This document shows, piece by piece, positions 63,471-64,000 of a stretch of DNA of 64,000 nucleotides (positions within the stretch are counted from its first letter, which is position 1; each line of letters opens with the position of its first letter). The position numbers and the translations under genes are program-made. The notes under the pieces were generated by a model. The model was not told the origin of the DNA. It was given only the letters and a program-made list of their open reading frames with translations, and searched no databases. Source of the stretch: Rhizobium halophilum (GTDB taxonomy: Bacteria > Pseudomonadota > Alphaproteobacteria > Rhizobiales > Rhizobiaceae); the NCBI RefSeq assembly GCF_021648825.1, contig NZ_JAKJHS010000002.1, positions 496,001-560,000 of the forward strand, given 5' to 3'.

Positions 63471-64000
63471 TCAACCGATGTGGGCAAGCAGCTCTTTCGG
63501 ATGGTCAACAACGGCATCCGCCCCGGCGTTCCAAAGTTCGTCCACCGAGGCATAGCCCCAGGAAACGCCGATCGCTTTTGCACCTGCCGCCTTCGCCATC
63601 TGCATGTCGTATATGGCATCACCGATCACCAGTGTGACGCCGGGCACCATGCCCGTCTCGTCGCAGCACTCCGTCACCATGGCCGGGTGCGGCTTTGAGG
63701 GGCAATCGTCGGCCGTGCGCGAGACAATGAAGTACTTCCCGAAGTCGTGCGTCTCCAGGATCATGTTCAGACCCCGCCGGGACTTGCCGGTCACCGCCCC
63801 GATCAGCAGGTCCTCGCGCGGACCGATCGCGTCGATCAGCTCGCGAATGCCGGGAAACAGCGGCTCGCGGTAATCGAGATCCTGGCGCACGACCGAAAAC
63901 AGCGACTTGTAATAGGCCATCATCGCGACCTCTTCGTCGCCGGCATGCACACGTCCCAGCATGCGCGCGATGGCAATATCGAGCGTCAGGCCGATGATCG
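63471..64000 (-). CDS. HAD-family hydrolase, phosphoglycolate-phosphatase-like (5' end beyond window)
   Basis: At least 176 codons are visible on the minus strand; the N-terminal DxDxT motif lies outside the window. The visible part covers the cap and C-terminal core: REPLFPGIRELIDAIGPRED, LLIGAVTGKSRRGLNMILE (Thr/Lys region), RTADDCPSKPHPAMVTECCD and TLVIGDAIYDMQMAKAAGAK, which are HAD motifs II to IV. It resembles Gph-type phosphatases. The ATP12 gene starts 9 nt after its stop codon, so they probably share a transcript. Confidence 0.87.
   Translation of the reverse strand, partial: IIGLTLDIAIARMLGRVHAGDEEVAMMAYYKSLFSVVRQDLDYREPLFPGIRELIDAIGPREDLLIGAVTGKSRRGLNMILETHDFGKYFIVSRTADDCPSKPHPAMVTECCDETGMVPGVTLVIGDAIYDMQMAKAAGAKAIGVSWGYASVDELWNAGADAVVDHPKELLAHIG

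Overview
The window looks like chromosome from an alphaproteobacterium of the Rhizobiaceae (Rhizobium/Agrobacterium/Ensifer type). The reasons are the high-GC codon use, a sufS2-B-C-D-S1-X-A iron-sulfur operon preceded by a sequence matching the rhizobial Irr box (ICE), a bacteriophytochrome with an HWE-type histidine kinase, an ATP12 chaperone gene, and many small genes that resemble conserved rhizobial hypotheticals. No species can be named from sequence reading alone.

Layout. 1-2445: a heme oxygenase and bacteriophytochrome pair (light sensing), cut by the window edge. 2544-7925: AI-2E family membrane protein, a DUF2336 protein, a flavin reductase/nitroreductase pair and hypothetical genes. 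8001-13795: housekeeping block with thrS (structured leader), yidD, an IscU-like scaffold, folE, hisI, a patatin-like esterase and a CBS protein. 14326-26360: a ten-gene glycan or glycoside cluster in two divergent operons. It has a methyltransferase, two stand-alone SDR sugar-nucleotide enzymes, four glycosyltransferases and a glycoside hydrolase fused to a third SDR enzyme, and divergently an MDR dehydrogenase and a Gfo/Idh/MocA oxidoreductase; the left operon is packed with 4-nt overlaps. 26471-30978: small envelope proteins and a MacA/MacB-like efflux system split into three genes. 31034-38170: the suf operon and its control region. 38253-50550: alpha/beta hydrolase, diguanylate cyclase, anmK, tyrS, a large AsmA/YhdP-like protein, bcp, an M23 peptidase, an RhlE-type helicase, a NUDIX hydrolase and a TfoX-N protein.

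50795-56879 is the most unusual part. A 6-kb island sits at the 3' end of tRNA-Leu(GAG). It is bounded by a 23-nt direct repeat of the tRNA 3' end (22 of 23 identical). Each end carries three TGTGSCACA boxes spaced exactly 12 nt apart, and the tRNA's own terminator has been displaced 6 kb to the far side. No intact integrase is present, so it resembles a cis-mobilisable element. Its cargo is four genes: a DUF262 protein, a DUF3696-type ABC/OLD-like ATPase, an unrecognised protein, and a 685-aa protein with a probable PD-(D/E)XK nuclease core. I interpret this as a candidate undescribed anti-phage or plasmid-defence system; function is inferred.

56857-64000: tRNA-Leu, lipB, a hypothetical gene, and a formaldehyde detoxification operon (adhC, a GNAT gene, a yaiI-like gene, fghA). 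Then comes a sugE/gdx guanidinium exporter gene directly behind two ACGG-loop hairpins that form a convincing guanidine-II (mini-ykkC) riboswitch, followed by a hypothetical gene, the ATP12 gene and a HAD phosphatase cut by the right edge.
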